Source: Hippasteria phrygiana (taxonomy: Eukaryota; Echinodermata; Asteroidea; Valvatida; Goniasteridae). From it: a DNA stretch of 64,000 bases. Position 1 is the first letter of the stretch, and every line of letters begins with the position of its first letter. Under the pieces are notes generated by a model, which worked only from the letters and a program-made list of their open reading frames with translations, did no database searches and was not told the origin of the DNA. Made by a program: the position numbers and the translations under genes. The stretch spans positions 186,001 through 250,000 of the forward strand of contig JAZGUH010000939.1 in assembly GCA_037893225.1 (NCBI GenBank), in the 5' to 3' direction. Of this stretch, positions 42,950 to 53,478 are shown in pieces.

Positions 42950-43770
42950 AAAATTGTAAGTTTGTAAGTGTGAAGCCATCAGTCAGCGAACACATAGAGA
43001 AGGTTAAGGGGAAGGTGAGAACAAGGAATAACCTCCTACGGAAACTTGTCAACTCGTCTTGGTGCGCTCACCCTTTTACACTGCGATCAACAGCTCTTGC
43101 GCTGTGCTACTCTGCAGCGGAGTATGCTTGCCCTGTCTGGGAAAGATCATCCTACGCCAAGAAAGTTGACGTCGACTTGAATGACAGCTGCAGATGCATC
43201 ACTGGCTGCCTCAGGCCAACAGACGTGGACAGCTTGCACATTCTGGCTGGCATTGCCCCACCAGAAGTTCGCAGAACAGTTGCCAGTAGAACTGAATGAT
43301 GCAAGCAAGTTGAGGATGATCGCCATCCCTGCTACTCCCAACACCCAGCCCTAAACCGCCTGGAGTCAAGGAAGAGCTTCCTCCATACAGTTCAACTGCT
43401 GACCCAATCTCCGCAAGCAACCAGACTGGCCATGTGGGATAACAAGTGCAGCGAAAACTACCATCTCAGAAAACTGCCAATTCCATCTAAAGAGCAACTG
43501 CCCGCTGGTCATAGATGCGACTGGAAGGCTTGGAAGTCCTTGAACAGGCTCCGCACAGGGATGGGTCGGTGTAAGACCAACATGAACAAATGGGGATACA
43601 CAGATGGGTCAGACACAGTATGTGACTGGAACATCTGCACAGTCTATGGCACACCTACTGAGATGCCCACTTCTAGATGAACAGTGCTCCCTTGAAGATC
43701 TAGTGGCGGCAAACGAGAGGGCAGTTCGGTGTGCAAGAGCCTGGCCAGACATCTAAATTGCATGCAGATG
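42950..43770 (+). pseudogene. Non-LTR retrotransposon reverse-transcriptase C-terminal fragment
   Basis: The plus frame from 42970 reads KVRTRNNLLRKLVNSSWCAH, LRSTALALCYSAAEYACPVW and CRCITGCLRPTDVDSLHILA followed by GIAPPEVRRTVASR. This is the thumb and C-terminal zone after the palm of a LINE reverse transcriptase (the AExACPVW-type motif). A stop and frameshift at about 43298 is followed by NRLESRKSFLHTVQLL, DWKAWKSLNRLRTGMGRCKT and LEDLVAANERAVRCARAW to about 43760. The family differs from the L2-like element at 61.7 kb; the clade is not identified. No catalytic domain remains. Confidence 0.8.
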
Positions 43771-43789
43771 ATGGACACGAAAGGAGAAG

Positions 43790-44010
43790 CGAATGGCCTA
43801 TACACTGTGCACACACACACAGTCGTGTACCGACCTCCAAACGCGGACGTCCCATTGTTCCTCTTTTGTTTATACTCTAACTTTTTCGGAAGGCCTCCAT
43901 AGACTTTGTACACACTTCCAATCGCGGACGTATGCTGGGAATCGCGGACGATATTGTTCTCTTTTGTTCTCTGGCATTTTACGTCCGCGGTTTGAATACG
44001 CCAACGCGCC
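43790..44010 (-). repeat. Scaffold-plus-word repeat, word GTCCGCGATTG
   Basis: The reverse complement carries GGACGTAAAATGCCAGAGAA CAAAAGAGAACAATATCGTC CGCGATTCCC and the core TGTACAAAGTCTATGGAGGC CTTCCGAAAAAGTT, then GAGGAACAATGGGACGTCCG. It matches 51550-51730 closely in the opposite orientation. Confidence 0.85.
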
Positions 44011-44095
44011 CATGCGTGCTCCATGCAATCTGTCTGCCGAGTAGCACTTCGCACGTACCCCACCCAATCCGCGCGACGTCACATCACAGCCAGAT

Positions 44096-44351
44096 GGGTC
44101 ATTCTATAAATTAGGGGTCCAATTTTGGTGTCCCTGTTACATCTGACATGTATAAGATTTTGCAATTCAGGACACATTCTTTAATGCCTTCTATCTCCAA
44201 GAGTGATTGTGTAAAGCAAAGTACCTGCCAAACAATTTAAAAATAGTGTGAAGTCAATTTTAATGATACTTGATGGGAAATTACACAGGTCAGGTGTAAC
44301 AGGGACAGCAAAAAATGTCACACCTTGGACCCCTAATTTATAGAATGACCC
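44096..44351. mobile_element. 256-bp MITE with 27-bp perfect TIRs
   Basis: GGGTCATTCTATAAATTAGG (first 20 of 27 bases, 44096-44122) is exactly complemented at the right end (TTATAGAATGACCC). Inner TGTCCCTGTTACATCTGAC and GTCAGGTGTAACAGGGACA are also inverted. AGAT flanks both ends and may be the target duplication. Confidence 0.88.
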
Positions 44352-45567
44352 AGATCACGCTCACGCAAAATTTATCAAATGAGAGCTCAGGAGGGATCAG
44401 CCCTTCCCAGCATCCTGTTTGTAGGGCGGGGTACGAGCGAAAGGTATAGCACTTGATAGTTTGCATTATGATTGGTTTATTTTGTTGATTCGTCCATTGT
44501 TACAGCCAACTGGATTTTACTGGAATCTGCCACTGCATGATTGAATTAGAAACATATTTGCAGGATTCAGATGACACGTTCTTTTAGAAGGTTGCCACTA
44601 CAACTTCCGTCTAATTTACCACTCTCCCCTCCACATTCTATTTTATTGTAGTTCCAGTAACTTCTCAACATAAATAACTATTGAGGTGCCCTGCTCAACA
44701 AAATCACAAATGATACTCGCTTTGATTGGTGTTGTCACAAAACCATTTATTCATCAAAGACCTGAAATGAAGTCACTTATTTCAACTAGCAAAATGAGTT
44801 AAACTACATCAAAATATAAATTAAAGGCAAAACGAGTTAAACAACTATGAACAAATAATTTTTAATGGCCAAAGAATTCCTTAAAACTGCACTCGAAATT
44901 CGCAGCACAACTGGGGGTGGGGGGAGTATCGGTACACAACAGTCTCGCTCTAGACTACCAAGGCGGCCGACTTCGAATAAATAGAGGATTTGTGGTTGCT
45001 TTGAGCGCTCATGGCTTCCGGTGTTGTTGCCAGTCAGGGTTTCGGGTTCCCATTATTCTCTCATGCAATTGGGCGGTACGTCTAGTTGGAGAAAAATACT
45101 GTAAATGTCTTGTATGGAACATTTTGACAACTTTGTTTTAACACCCATACCTTTTGGCCAAGTCGTTGCGGATTGCTCTCTTCAGATTTTGAACTGGGGC
45201 CGAATAGTGTTCTGTTGATTGGAGATGGCCCTGCAGACCGACCACTGGATGTACGCAAATGAGAAAATAATGATTGAGGACTATAGATAAGCAATTTTAT
45301 CTTTGGAGGAGGTCAAACTTGTTTATTAAAAAGCTAATGACGAAAGAAAACAATGTTGGTAGGTTACCATAATTATTTTATCATAAACTGAAACTCAAAG
45401 ATTCTTTTTAAATATTTCGTCTTGAGGCCAAGACTTCTTCAGAGGCAAAACAAATTATGATTTTCTGACACACAGCCCAGCAAATCCACTCATAGGGATA
45501 AACCCAGTCAAAGAGAGAACAAAAAATAATATATATTTTGATTTTTGAAATGTTGAAAATTTTAAAT

Positions 45568-46606
45568 ACCTGCAATGGCTGTATTAGGCAAGTGACAAGT
45601 TTGTCCACCAGAGCCCACTGAGTGTTCGTGAGCTCAAGTGTCTTGGCATCCGATGGCTTGGTGATGGCCTGGTCACTCAGAACAGCGCACAGTGGCCATC
45701 GCTGTTCCTTGGCAACCCGCAACATGTCGTACGTGGAATTCCACCGTGTCTTCACGGACTGTACAAGACAGTGTTTTGGAGCATCCATGGTCGACTGTCG
45801 CTGTTCCAAAGCTTTTGTAGCCAATGTGCTGCGCCGAAAATGGCCCACAAGCCGGCCAACTCCACCGATGGTTGTCTGGATCAAACGGGACGAATCCAGA
45901 CCCATGTTGATGGAAAGTTGCAGTTTGCTGCACAGCCGACATCCGTGGTGTCGTTCAGAAGCCCCAAATCCTTCACGTTGGAATCATTGTCGTGCACGAC
46001 AGCGGCGACTTTCCCCTGAATGCCCCAGTCTCTGATGACGCGGCCTAGCTGTGTTGCGAGAGCCTGTGCGGTGTGGTGCTGGGGGACCTGAGCACCTTAG
46101 GTGACGGTGTCGCCGTCGTTGTCAACTGCTGCCTCTGTAATTGGAGACGTATCTAGGACGACGGACTGACAAGCCCATCCGTCATCCAAAAAATGAGCTG
46201 TAACGGTCATGTTTCCTTCTTGGCCTCGGGATGTCCAGCAGTCCGTCGTCAATGCAATGTACTGTGCTGCTTCCAGTTTGGCCTTTAACTCCCCCTTCTT
46301 ACAGTCGTACATCCTGCAAATCCTGGAAACGACCACTTTCCGAGACGGGACGGTGTACCCCGGCTCGATGAAGTGGAGAAGTTGTCGCAGTCCTTGGCCT
46401 TCCACGATGGAAACCAGAAGGCAGTCAATTGCCATCATCTCAGCGAGAAGCTGAGATATTTTTTCGCTCTTTGCTGGATTGCAATCATGACTACCAAAGA
46501 AGCTTGTCAAAGTAGACTGCCCGCTACTTGATGTCGTAGAAGACGATCAGAACTGCCCGGACATGGGATGCTTACTTGTCATATGTTTCAGCATGGAGCT
46601 GGTAGA
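45568..46606 (-). pseudogene. hAT/BED (ZBED1-like) transposase relic
   Basis: The minus strand, from 46606 downward, starts SSMLKHMTSKHP, the last half of a BED zinc finger (H-x-x-x-x-H). Next come LTSFFGSHDCNPAKSEKISQ, LLHFIEPGYTVPSRKVVVSR and ALTTDCWTSRGQEGNMTVTA, with the hAT catalytic-Asp context TTDCW. After a frameshifted zone (45905-46095) comes CLVQSVKTRWNSTYDMLRVA and LVDKLVTCLIQPLQ. The BED front half is replaced by C runs. After PLQ the strand reads GTATTTAAA, a possible splice donor. Inactive transposase or decayed domesticated copy; the first is likelier. Confidence 0.85.
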
Positions 46607-46619
46607 CCCCCCCCCCCCC

Positions 46620-46650
<31 letters not shown>

Positions 46651-46677
46651 ACCCCCCCCCCCCCCCCCCCCCCCCCC
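46607..46677. repeat. C homopolymer tract (13, 30 and 26 nt, split by A)
   Basis: Near-pure C from 46607 to 46677, interrupted only at 46620 and 46651. It abuts the truncated BED finger of the hAT relic. Confidence 0.95.
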
Positions 46678-47429
46678 GTGTAGCTTAACTCTTGGCTACA
46701 TATCTTGCATTTTACAGACTTGGGCCCAACTTTCTCGAAATGTGACCAAACTTGACTCGTTCCGTGTCATCGTGATGAACATTCAGTGAGGTTATCACAA
46801 GAAATACTCAGGGAGACAGGGTCACCAAATAATCATGAGCAAGTTGTTTTGTTTTCACTTAATAACCACACTTTGTTTGCACCGCCGGGAGCGGCACATT
46901 ATACTGCCCGCTTTCCATGTATAGAGGATTATACAATCATAACAAAAGGCGAAAGCACTCCTATCATGTCCGTACCTCATAAGACACATCTGAGATAACT
47001 AGTGAATTAAAACTTGAACAGGGGACAAAACCGCAAGCTTCCCGTCAAAGCTTCTATCTTGTCGGAAACCTTACTCAAAGGACAACTGTAACAAAACAAT
47101 TGATACAAGGCAACCGCAAGTTAGCTTTCGGGAATTGTCGGTAAATATACATGGACTCAAAAGGCATCTCTCTAGCTAGCCAAGTGTCACATCAAAGTTA
47201 ACACTGGCATCCTCAATCTTGACGCTTGGAAATTGTCGGCAATTTAACTCAAACGATGTTTTACTCAGATTTTTTTTAAACAATTTATCGGCAAGTAATC
47301 AATAGAAAAGGGCGCTTGCCTTTCTGAACGTTTCTGAAAATTTACAAAGACAGTTTCGGGTAATAAAACCGATAAAATGGAACCGGATACCCGTAATCAG
47401 TGGTAAGGTTATGGGTACCCGGCACGGCC

Positions 47430-48236
47430 CTACTTGGAAGTGGTTCTGATGACAATATATTGACTCCAAATAACTACCAAATTCTTTTAAAAACTCATTA
47501 ATTGTAACCGGATGAACTGCGGAATATGGCGGTCTATAAACAATGACAGGTCTGACGACAAAAGTTCCTCTCGACACAATCCATTCGGAATGTTCAAAGG
47601 ATCTGAATGTGTTCAACCTTTGCAATATTCATGGTGTCCCTCAGAAGTACAGCTGTTCCACCGCCTCTCCATCCAATACGTGGGCAGTCTTCGAGCTGGA
47701 ATCCCGGTGGAGTTATTTCAAGCTTGTGAGCCACATCCATTTCCGTAAACCAGGTTTCGGTTAATGTGAATATATCAGCTCCACTCGATGTTACATAATC
47801 CAGAAAATCAGCCGATATACTCTTGACAGATTTAGCATTCAAGCTGCAGTGTGTCATAGATGAAACCGAAGGTGATGGGTGTTGTCCCAGCTGTAGTTCC
47901 TTAGAAAGTGGAATTAATGCTAAGGTCCGATTAACGTCTTGCTGGAATTGGCGGTTGTTGGAAATAATTAACGATGGTGGGAATTGTTTGTTTTCCAGCT
48001 CGGTTCCCTCTTTGATGCCCAATGCCAACAATTTTGAGTGAATGCAAAATCTGACGATCAATAACAGTTGTTGACTGATAACAAATATGAAGAAGTTGAG
48101 AGCGTGAATATGTTACTCTGGTTGATTCACTCGTTGAATCCACCAGTTCATCATCATTATTATGTATTTCCTGTGGACCAGGGTTGAGTGAAACGTCCTT
48201 AAAGACAGTCACATTCAGCGGGGGATCATTCATTAT
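47430..48236 (-). pseudogene. L2/CR1-like LINE 5' part: leader peptide and endonuclease N-half
   Basis: The minus strand opens DPPLNVTVFKDVSLNPGPQE (48190s), then a Ser/Thr-rich linker, then NAKSVKSISADFLDYVTSSG, ADIFTLTETWFTEMDVAHKL and CPRIGWRGGGTAVLLRDTMN (47594-47860), the APE-type endonuclease with catalytic Glu in TETW. A frameshift near 47600 leads to RSFEHSEWIVSRG and VIVYRPPYSAVHPVTINEFL. The fragment ends where the DNA turns into the GGGTACCCG repeat. It is the complement of what is missing at the left of the LINE at 61733. Confidence 0.85.
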
Positions 48237-48720
48237 TTGTATACCAATGTATGAGCAGTTTGTTACAAACTGAACCTGTATTTTCCTCTGTGGTCATAAC
48301 ACATTGAACTGTATGGAGAGCCAGAGGCAGTTGGGCTAGTTGCCACTAAAGGGCATCCGCTCATCTATGGAGCATCACAGAAAGTCTAAATTAATGATTT
48401 AATTTTAATGTGTATTGTAAAAAAATGCAAAAAGATGCCTGCTTTGAAAATAATCTTCACTTAAGTTAACTTGATGGCCTTGTCACAACCAAAAGCTGTG
48501 TGCATTCAGCCACCTTTTTATTTATTTGAAAAATGAAAAGATTAATAATATAATAAACAATCAATGAATATAACATTCCATCCATGAGAAGTATTTTAAA
48601 GAAGGTGCATTTCTGTCAATGGTTGATGAAAAAAGAATCACAAGGCCTGTAATAATCTGAAATAGTGAATTACATTTCTTTTCAGCTTTGAATACTGTAT
48701 ATGTTTGGTGTTCTTTTTAG

Positions 48721-48869
48721 GATCAGGATCCTACTGCATTCAGTCAAAACATGCAGGTTTCAACTAAGGATGTTTTGGATCTACGCTACAGTCTCCTGCC
48801 GTACCTTTACACACAGTTCCATTTTGCTCACATCACGGGCTCAACTGTGGCTAGACCGTTGTTTTTTGA
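48721..48869 (+). CDS. GAA: GAA-like GH31 alpha-glucosidase, exon vi (LRYSLLPYLYTQFHFAH)
   Basis: This is the last recognisable exon, after CTTTTTAG and before GTGAGT (48870). It encodes DQDPTAFSQNMQVSTKDVLD, then LRYSLLPYLYTQFHFAHITG and STVARPLFFE, the helix at the end of the GH31 barrel followed by the V-A/V-R-P-L junction. It is 149 bp and ends two bases into a codon. The next exon would be expected to encode the LLWG...LLIxPVL segment of the proximal C-terminal domain. I did not find that in 48870-64000, so the remaining exons lie beyond the window or were missed by eye. Confidence 0.92.
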
Positions 48870-50440
48870 GTGAGTTTTTAAATTCCTGAAGTTTTGCTCC
48901 TGTGTATTTGCCACAATAACCTGTCTAGTCTAGATATTAGTAACAATGTACATGTAATAACACCATAGTCTACTTAATGAATCTTACCCAGGTGACAACC
49001 ATGGTATATATATATATACATACATATTTCTCTTTGTGGCAGAATTTCCGCAGAAAAGAACCTCGCGGTTTTTAATCCCACAGCAGTATACCCCCTTGCT
49101 CCCACCCACAACTAGGTTCTTCACCATCTTCAATTTGCCTCCTTTCTTAGAATGCACATGTTGTAAACGCGTATTATCCCATGAGTAAAAATTTCACTTA
49201 TGTGTCTAGAAGAGTTTCTTCATTGTCCTTGATCTGTTTTTACAAAGGCAAGTGAGCATGGCTATCATTTTATTTTGGTGCAGCATTCTATATATTTAGA
49301 ACTTTCAACATTAAACAAACAACAATGAAAACTGACCTGACCAGGTAATTTTAGAGTGACCAAAGAAAATTGAAAAGGGTGTGATTTGAATCTGTGACCA
49401 CCCGAGCAACAAACTGGTGCTGGGGCATGAACCATGGCTTTAAAGTTTAGGGTATTATGGATTTGTGACTCCCATTACTATCTTCTCAGCAAAGATATTA
49501 ATATATTTGGAAACCACCAACATGGGGCAACATAGCTCATTTGGTAGAGCACTGAACAGTGGTCTAGACGCCAAAGGCTCAAATGCCACTATATTTTCTT
49601 TGGTCACTTTGAAAACGGGGGACTTTTAAGTTAAGAGAACTGTCTGTTGTGCAGTTTATACCCAACCACGGTGATTGAGATGATGGTATTAATCTATTTT
49701 AACATGGGGATAGCAGGTCAACAGGTTTAAGGTCACCAAAGTCTAGCAACACCTCATGCCTAGTCTGATCTACAATGTAGCTGAAAGGATGCTGGCAGGC
49801 ACAGCCAATTTCTTGCAGATTGGTTTGATTTTAAGACTAGTTGGGGCAAGTACAGCATTCAAAATTCACAGTGGCCACTGCCGTCGATGCCCTTTTAATT
49901 GCCATGATGCCCTTTTAATTGCCATGATGCCCCTTGTGGAAAATAACTTTCACCGCCAGATGTACTGTGCCCTATATTACTTTGACTGAAGTGCCCCTCT
50001 GTGAAAAACGCTGCTGAATCGTACGCTGGAATTGCACATTTTTCAGCCAGCGATACACACAAAAGCATAGTACATCATTACACATGGCAATATTTCATCT
50101 GACCGTGCAAAATCTTGAATATGTGATCAAAATGCTCACACACTGTAACGCATGATGTGCAAGCCGTGTATGTACTGCGCGCTGTACAAGTTCCATGCAG
50201 TGCCGGGCCGGTCGTGGCGGCCGTGCCATATGCCGTGCGGGCTGTGGCACCAGGCCGGCCAGCCATGGCCAGTGCACATGTGATCCTGTGATCGTCTGGT
50301 TTACCGCTTGCAATATTGATTCAATATGTACACGTACACGTATCTATATTCACACTTTGTTTTGCATAACGGCACCGGAAACAAGGTTGGAAATGTTTGT
50401 GTTGGTCCGTCATGGCAGACAAGCAGTCGAAGATCGGCTT
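48870..50440. other. Downstream of exon vi: no further exon recognised
   Basis: Contains a (TA)n run at 49006-49017, the SINE pair, and at 49890-49930 a tandem GATGCCCTTTTAATTGCCAT. 50190-50290 is GC-rich with GCCGGGCCGG and CCAGGCCGGCC palindromes. The expected next GAA exon was not identified. Confidence 0.45.
49355..49620. mobile_element. Pair of degraded tRNA-derived SINEs, opposite orientations
   Basis: Minus: GGTCACAGATTCAAATCACA (degenerate B box) near 49380-49402 with CAATTTTCTTTGGTCAC. Plus: GGGGCAACATAGCTCATTTG GTAGAGCACTGAACAG and GGCTCAAATGCCACTAT, then TTCTTTGGTCACTTTGAAAA (49523-49613). More diverged than the other copies. Confidence 0.6.
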
Positions 50441-50444
50441 TTTC

Positions 50445-50841
50445 CTAACCCTAACTCCCTACATCATTTTCCCCCATGTAACCTGAATCCTCCAACATCC
50501 TCTGATTTCAAAGTGTTAAAACTCCATATAACCTGAATCCTCCAAAATCCTCTTATGGGGACCATAGCACGAATCCTCAAAAATCCTCCAGGTTTTTTTT
50601 GCATACCCCTAGTAACCTCAATCCACCAAAATCCTCATGTATCACATTGAGCCTGATAACCTGGATCCTCCATATTCCTGAAGGGGCAAAAACCCCTAGT
50701 AACCTCAATCCTGCAAAATCCTCCGATGCATCAACTTCCAAGTGCCCTCAATCCTCCAAATTCCTCCATTTTGCAAAGAGGATTTTGGAGGATTTGGGAA
50801 GGTTAGGGTTACCCTAACCTTCCCAAATCCTCCAAAATCCT
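50445..50841. repeat. AATCCTCCAAAATCC word array ending in a 31-bp perfect hairpin
   Basis: TAACCTGAATCCTCCAA-type words occur about eight times at 50-70 bp spacing. At the end 50779-50809 and 50811-50841 are perfect inverted arms (starting AGGATTTTGGAGGATTTGGG) around a single T. The arm tips contain GGTTAGGGT, hence CCCTAACC. Confidence 0.88.
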
Positions 50842-51359
50842 AACTTGCCCTGATTAATGTAAGAATATGTAAGGTCAATAAAATATGAAGAATTTAAATG
50901 GCCAACATACATAACACTGTCCGTATGCCGCGCAATATCAGTGCGTGACTGCACTGTGTAGCGGGCAATGAGCCACGTGCTGCTGCAGAACGCTGTATTA
51001 AGCATGCATACAATACAAACTCTAAATCAACAGATTTTTATAATAAAAACACACACCCAACTAGAAAAGGGAGGCCAAGTTCTGTGAATTAAATAGCAGA
51101 GGCATTTTTACGATGTCAAATTTGACTCGTTATGCTATATTTCCATAGACTGGTTCCAGTTCTTTCATCATAAATGTATTCCTTGCTGCGCGGTGGGAAC
51201 CAGACTAATATCGCTGCATGCATGCATGATGCATGGGCACTTCACCGGCACTGCGAAGCGGATGATCGGATATCGGGAAGAAATAATTTGTATGCCCCGC
51301 CGGCGAAGCCGAAGGGGCATACTGTGTTTGCCTTGTCCTTCCGTGTGTGGGTGTGCGTG

Positions 51360-51930
51360 TGTAAATACTGGCAATCGTGGACCAGGGACAGAAGGGTTAG
51401 GGCATAAACAAAGGGTCCACGATTGACCGAATGTCCACGATTGAAAATCGTGTACAAAACATATGGGAGACCTTCCGAAAAAGTTAAGTACAAACAAAAG
51501 AGGGACAACAGGAGGTCCGCGATTGCCGGTATTCACACACTTGTGTGGGCGTGTTGGGGTATTCAAACCTTGAATGAAAAATGCCGGAGAACAAAAGAGA
51601 ACAATATCGTCCGCGATTGCCAGCATACGTCCGCAATTGGGAGTGTGTACAAAACCTATGGAGGTCTTCGGGAAAAAGTACAAACAAAAGAGGAACAATA
51701 GGACGTCCATGTTTGGAGGTCGATACACGACTGTGTGCGTACATTTGTAAATACCGGCAATCGTGGACTAGGGACAAAAGGGTTAGGGCGTAGACAAAGG
51801 GTCCACGTTTGACCGAACGTCCACGATTGAAAATCGTTTACAAAACATATATGGGAGGCAAACAAAAGAGGGACAATAGGAGGTCCGCGATTGCCGGTAT
51901 TTACAAACTGTGTGTGTCTGTGTGGATGGT
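51360..51930. repeat. Scaffold-plus-word repeats, words GTCCACGATTG / GTCCGCGATTG, 3-4 units
   Basis: The scaffold AAATCGTGTACAAAACATATG, GGAGACCTTCCGAAAAAGTT, ACAAACAAAAGAGGGACAAC AGGAGGTCC and GCGATTGCCGGTATTCACAC recurs at about 51440, 51640 and 51830. Words ATCGTGGAC, GTCCACGATTGA and GTCCGCGATTGC appear repeatedly in each unit, some inverted. Confidence 0.9.
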
Positions 51931-52238
51931 TGGGACACGATAACTTGAGAAGGACTTGAAATATCAACTTCCTATTTGGTATGTGGGTTGGTCTTGGGGT
52001 CTTCTAGAACCCTATTGGTTTTGGACCCCATATGTCATATGTCAAAGGTCAAGGTCATTATGCTTATGCTTAAAACAATATAAATGGTTGGGACATAACT
52101 TGAGGACTTGACATCAACTTCCTATTTGGTATGTGGGTTGGTCTTAAGGTCTTCTAGAATGCTATTGATTTTGGACCCCATAGGTCAAAGGTCAAGACCA
52201 TTATGCTTAAAACAGTAGAAATGGTTGGGACACGATAA
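51926..52238. repeat. ~157-bp tandem duplication with AGGTCA half-sites
   Basis: GGTTGGGACACGATAACTTG, CAACTTCCTATTTGGTATGT, GGGTTGGTCTT and GGTCTTCTAGAA recur in two consecutive units. Unit one holds AGGTCAAGGTCA (52046-52057); unit two AGGTCAAAGGTCA (52182-52194). Confidence 0.88.
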
Positions 52239-52494
52239 CTTGCTTTAATCAGAAATAAGCAGTCTTATTTCTGTTGCAGATACAGTAAGCAGATCCATAA
52301 CCTCTGTTTCTAGCCATTTGCACTTTCCTTTGATGCATGTTTGTCATATTAACACATTTTTCTTTTTAAAAATCAGTCTTTAGTTAAAAAGGGTAATTCA
52401 ACTTGCCGGGGCATTTGTGTTTGGCAACACCATTCTTGGTTTTTTCTGAAAATAGCAAATGAAGAAGGCAAACAAACAAAATAATACAGAAATT

Positions 52495-52650
52495 CGTCAA
52501 ACAATCCACAAGGCCGAACAAAGAAACTGACAATTTGGGAGACTGCCAACATAGGGCAAGATAGCTCAGTTGGTACAGCGCCGGTACGGTAACCCGGAGG
52601 TCGCAGGTTCGAATCCCGCTCCTGCCAGTTTCTTTGTTCACTTTGAAAAA
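52495..52650 (+). mobile_element. tRNA-derived SINE (copy 5, most complete tRNA-like head)
   Basis: GGGCAAGATAGCTCAGTTGG (A box), TACAGCGCCGGTACGGTAAC, CCGGAGGTCGCAGGTTCGAA (B box), TCCCGCTCCTGCC, then the tail TTTCTTTGTTCACTTTGAAA. The head could fold as a tRNA-like cloverleaf, but the GACAATTTGGGAGACTGCCA leader and shared tail mark it as a SINE. Confidence 0.85.
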
Positions 52651-53459
52651 ATAATACAGACATTAGAATTGTTACAAGCGTTTTTGTGAAACTTTTTATA
52701 TTAACTTGAACAAAGTTGTTTAGAGCCACAGTCAGCTAGATACAAATAAATATTAACCCTTTCCTTACCACATTGTTTATTGGCTTATCTTCCCCCAGTA
52801 CCACATTCTTTGTTCAGTCAAGCATAAAACCACTCACACAGAAAAAGCAGCCGACTGCTTGTTGAATGGTTGTATTTTCAACCGAAGATTTCACCCTCAA
52901 GAATTGAGTGAAAAAGAAAATATCGTGTGTTGCTAAAATAGCAAAATTGCAGCTGTTTTCTCTTCTAGCCAACTTTATCAAACAGGAAAGTTGTTTGTCA
53001 CATGAACCAATGGCACTTATACACATAACTCCACAGGAAAACTTTGGATACAGTTTTCTCAAAATATTTTAATGGTGGGCTGGTGACACATGAATTTTAT
53101 AGCACCATTGCAAAGATCCGAACAAGCCTTTTCTGTTGGTTTAAAAGATCATGTATGGACAGCGAAAAACACAAGCACCACAGTTTGTTGAAACATGGTG
53201 TATATATTGTTGTTTGGATACTCTGGTGTGTGGTTTCCTTGTCGAGTAAACTCGACATTGGTAAGCAACAGGGGTGCTGTGGCTTGTCAAGTAAACTTGA
53301 CATTGGTAAGGAAAGGGTTAAAGGTAGCACTTTAAAGACTAACTAAATTTAAAATATGGCATAAGCTTTCATAGCTTTTCCAGCGTGCGCTGCCGAGTGT
53401 ACAAGTGTTTTTGGTTCGCTCTTGAGCGTTACACAATAATAGGCTTATCCGACCTTTTT
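52651..53459. other. No gene; short TTGACATTGGTAAG duplications
   Basis: GTCGAGTAAACTCGACATTGGTAAG and GTCAAGTAAACTTGACATTGGTAAG (near 53241 and 53287) are two similar short hairpin-bearing phrases. Otherwise AT-rich without recognisable coding. Confidence 0.45.
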
Positions 53460-53478
53460 CTAACAGTTCCGCGGCAAG

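Noticed and set aside
46568..46789. Pro-rich plus-strand protein
   Set aside because: Artefact of the 70-nt C tract beside the hAT relic.
50445..50841. Plus-strand Asn/Pro/Ser repeat protein (NLNPPKSS-type)
   Set aside because: The reading frame follows the AATCCTCC word array and is broken between units; a repeat, not a gene.
52547..52630. Functional tRNA gene on the plus strand
   Set aside because: The same head plus tail occurs five times with a shared non-tRNA leader and 3' body, so it is a SINE; acceptor pairing was not convincing.
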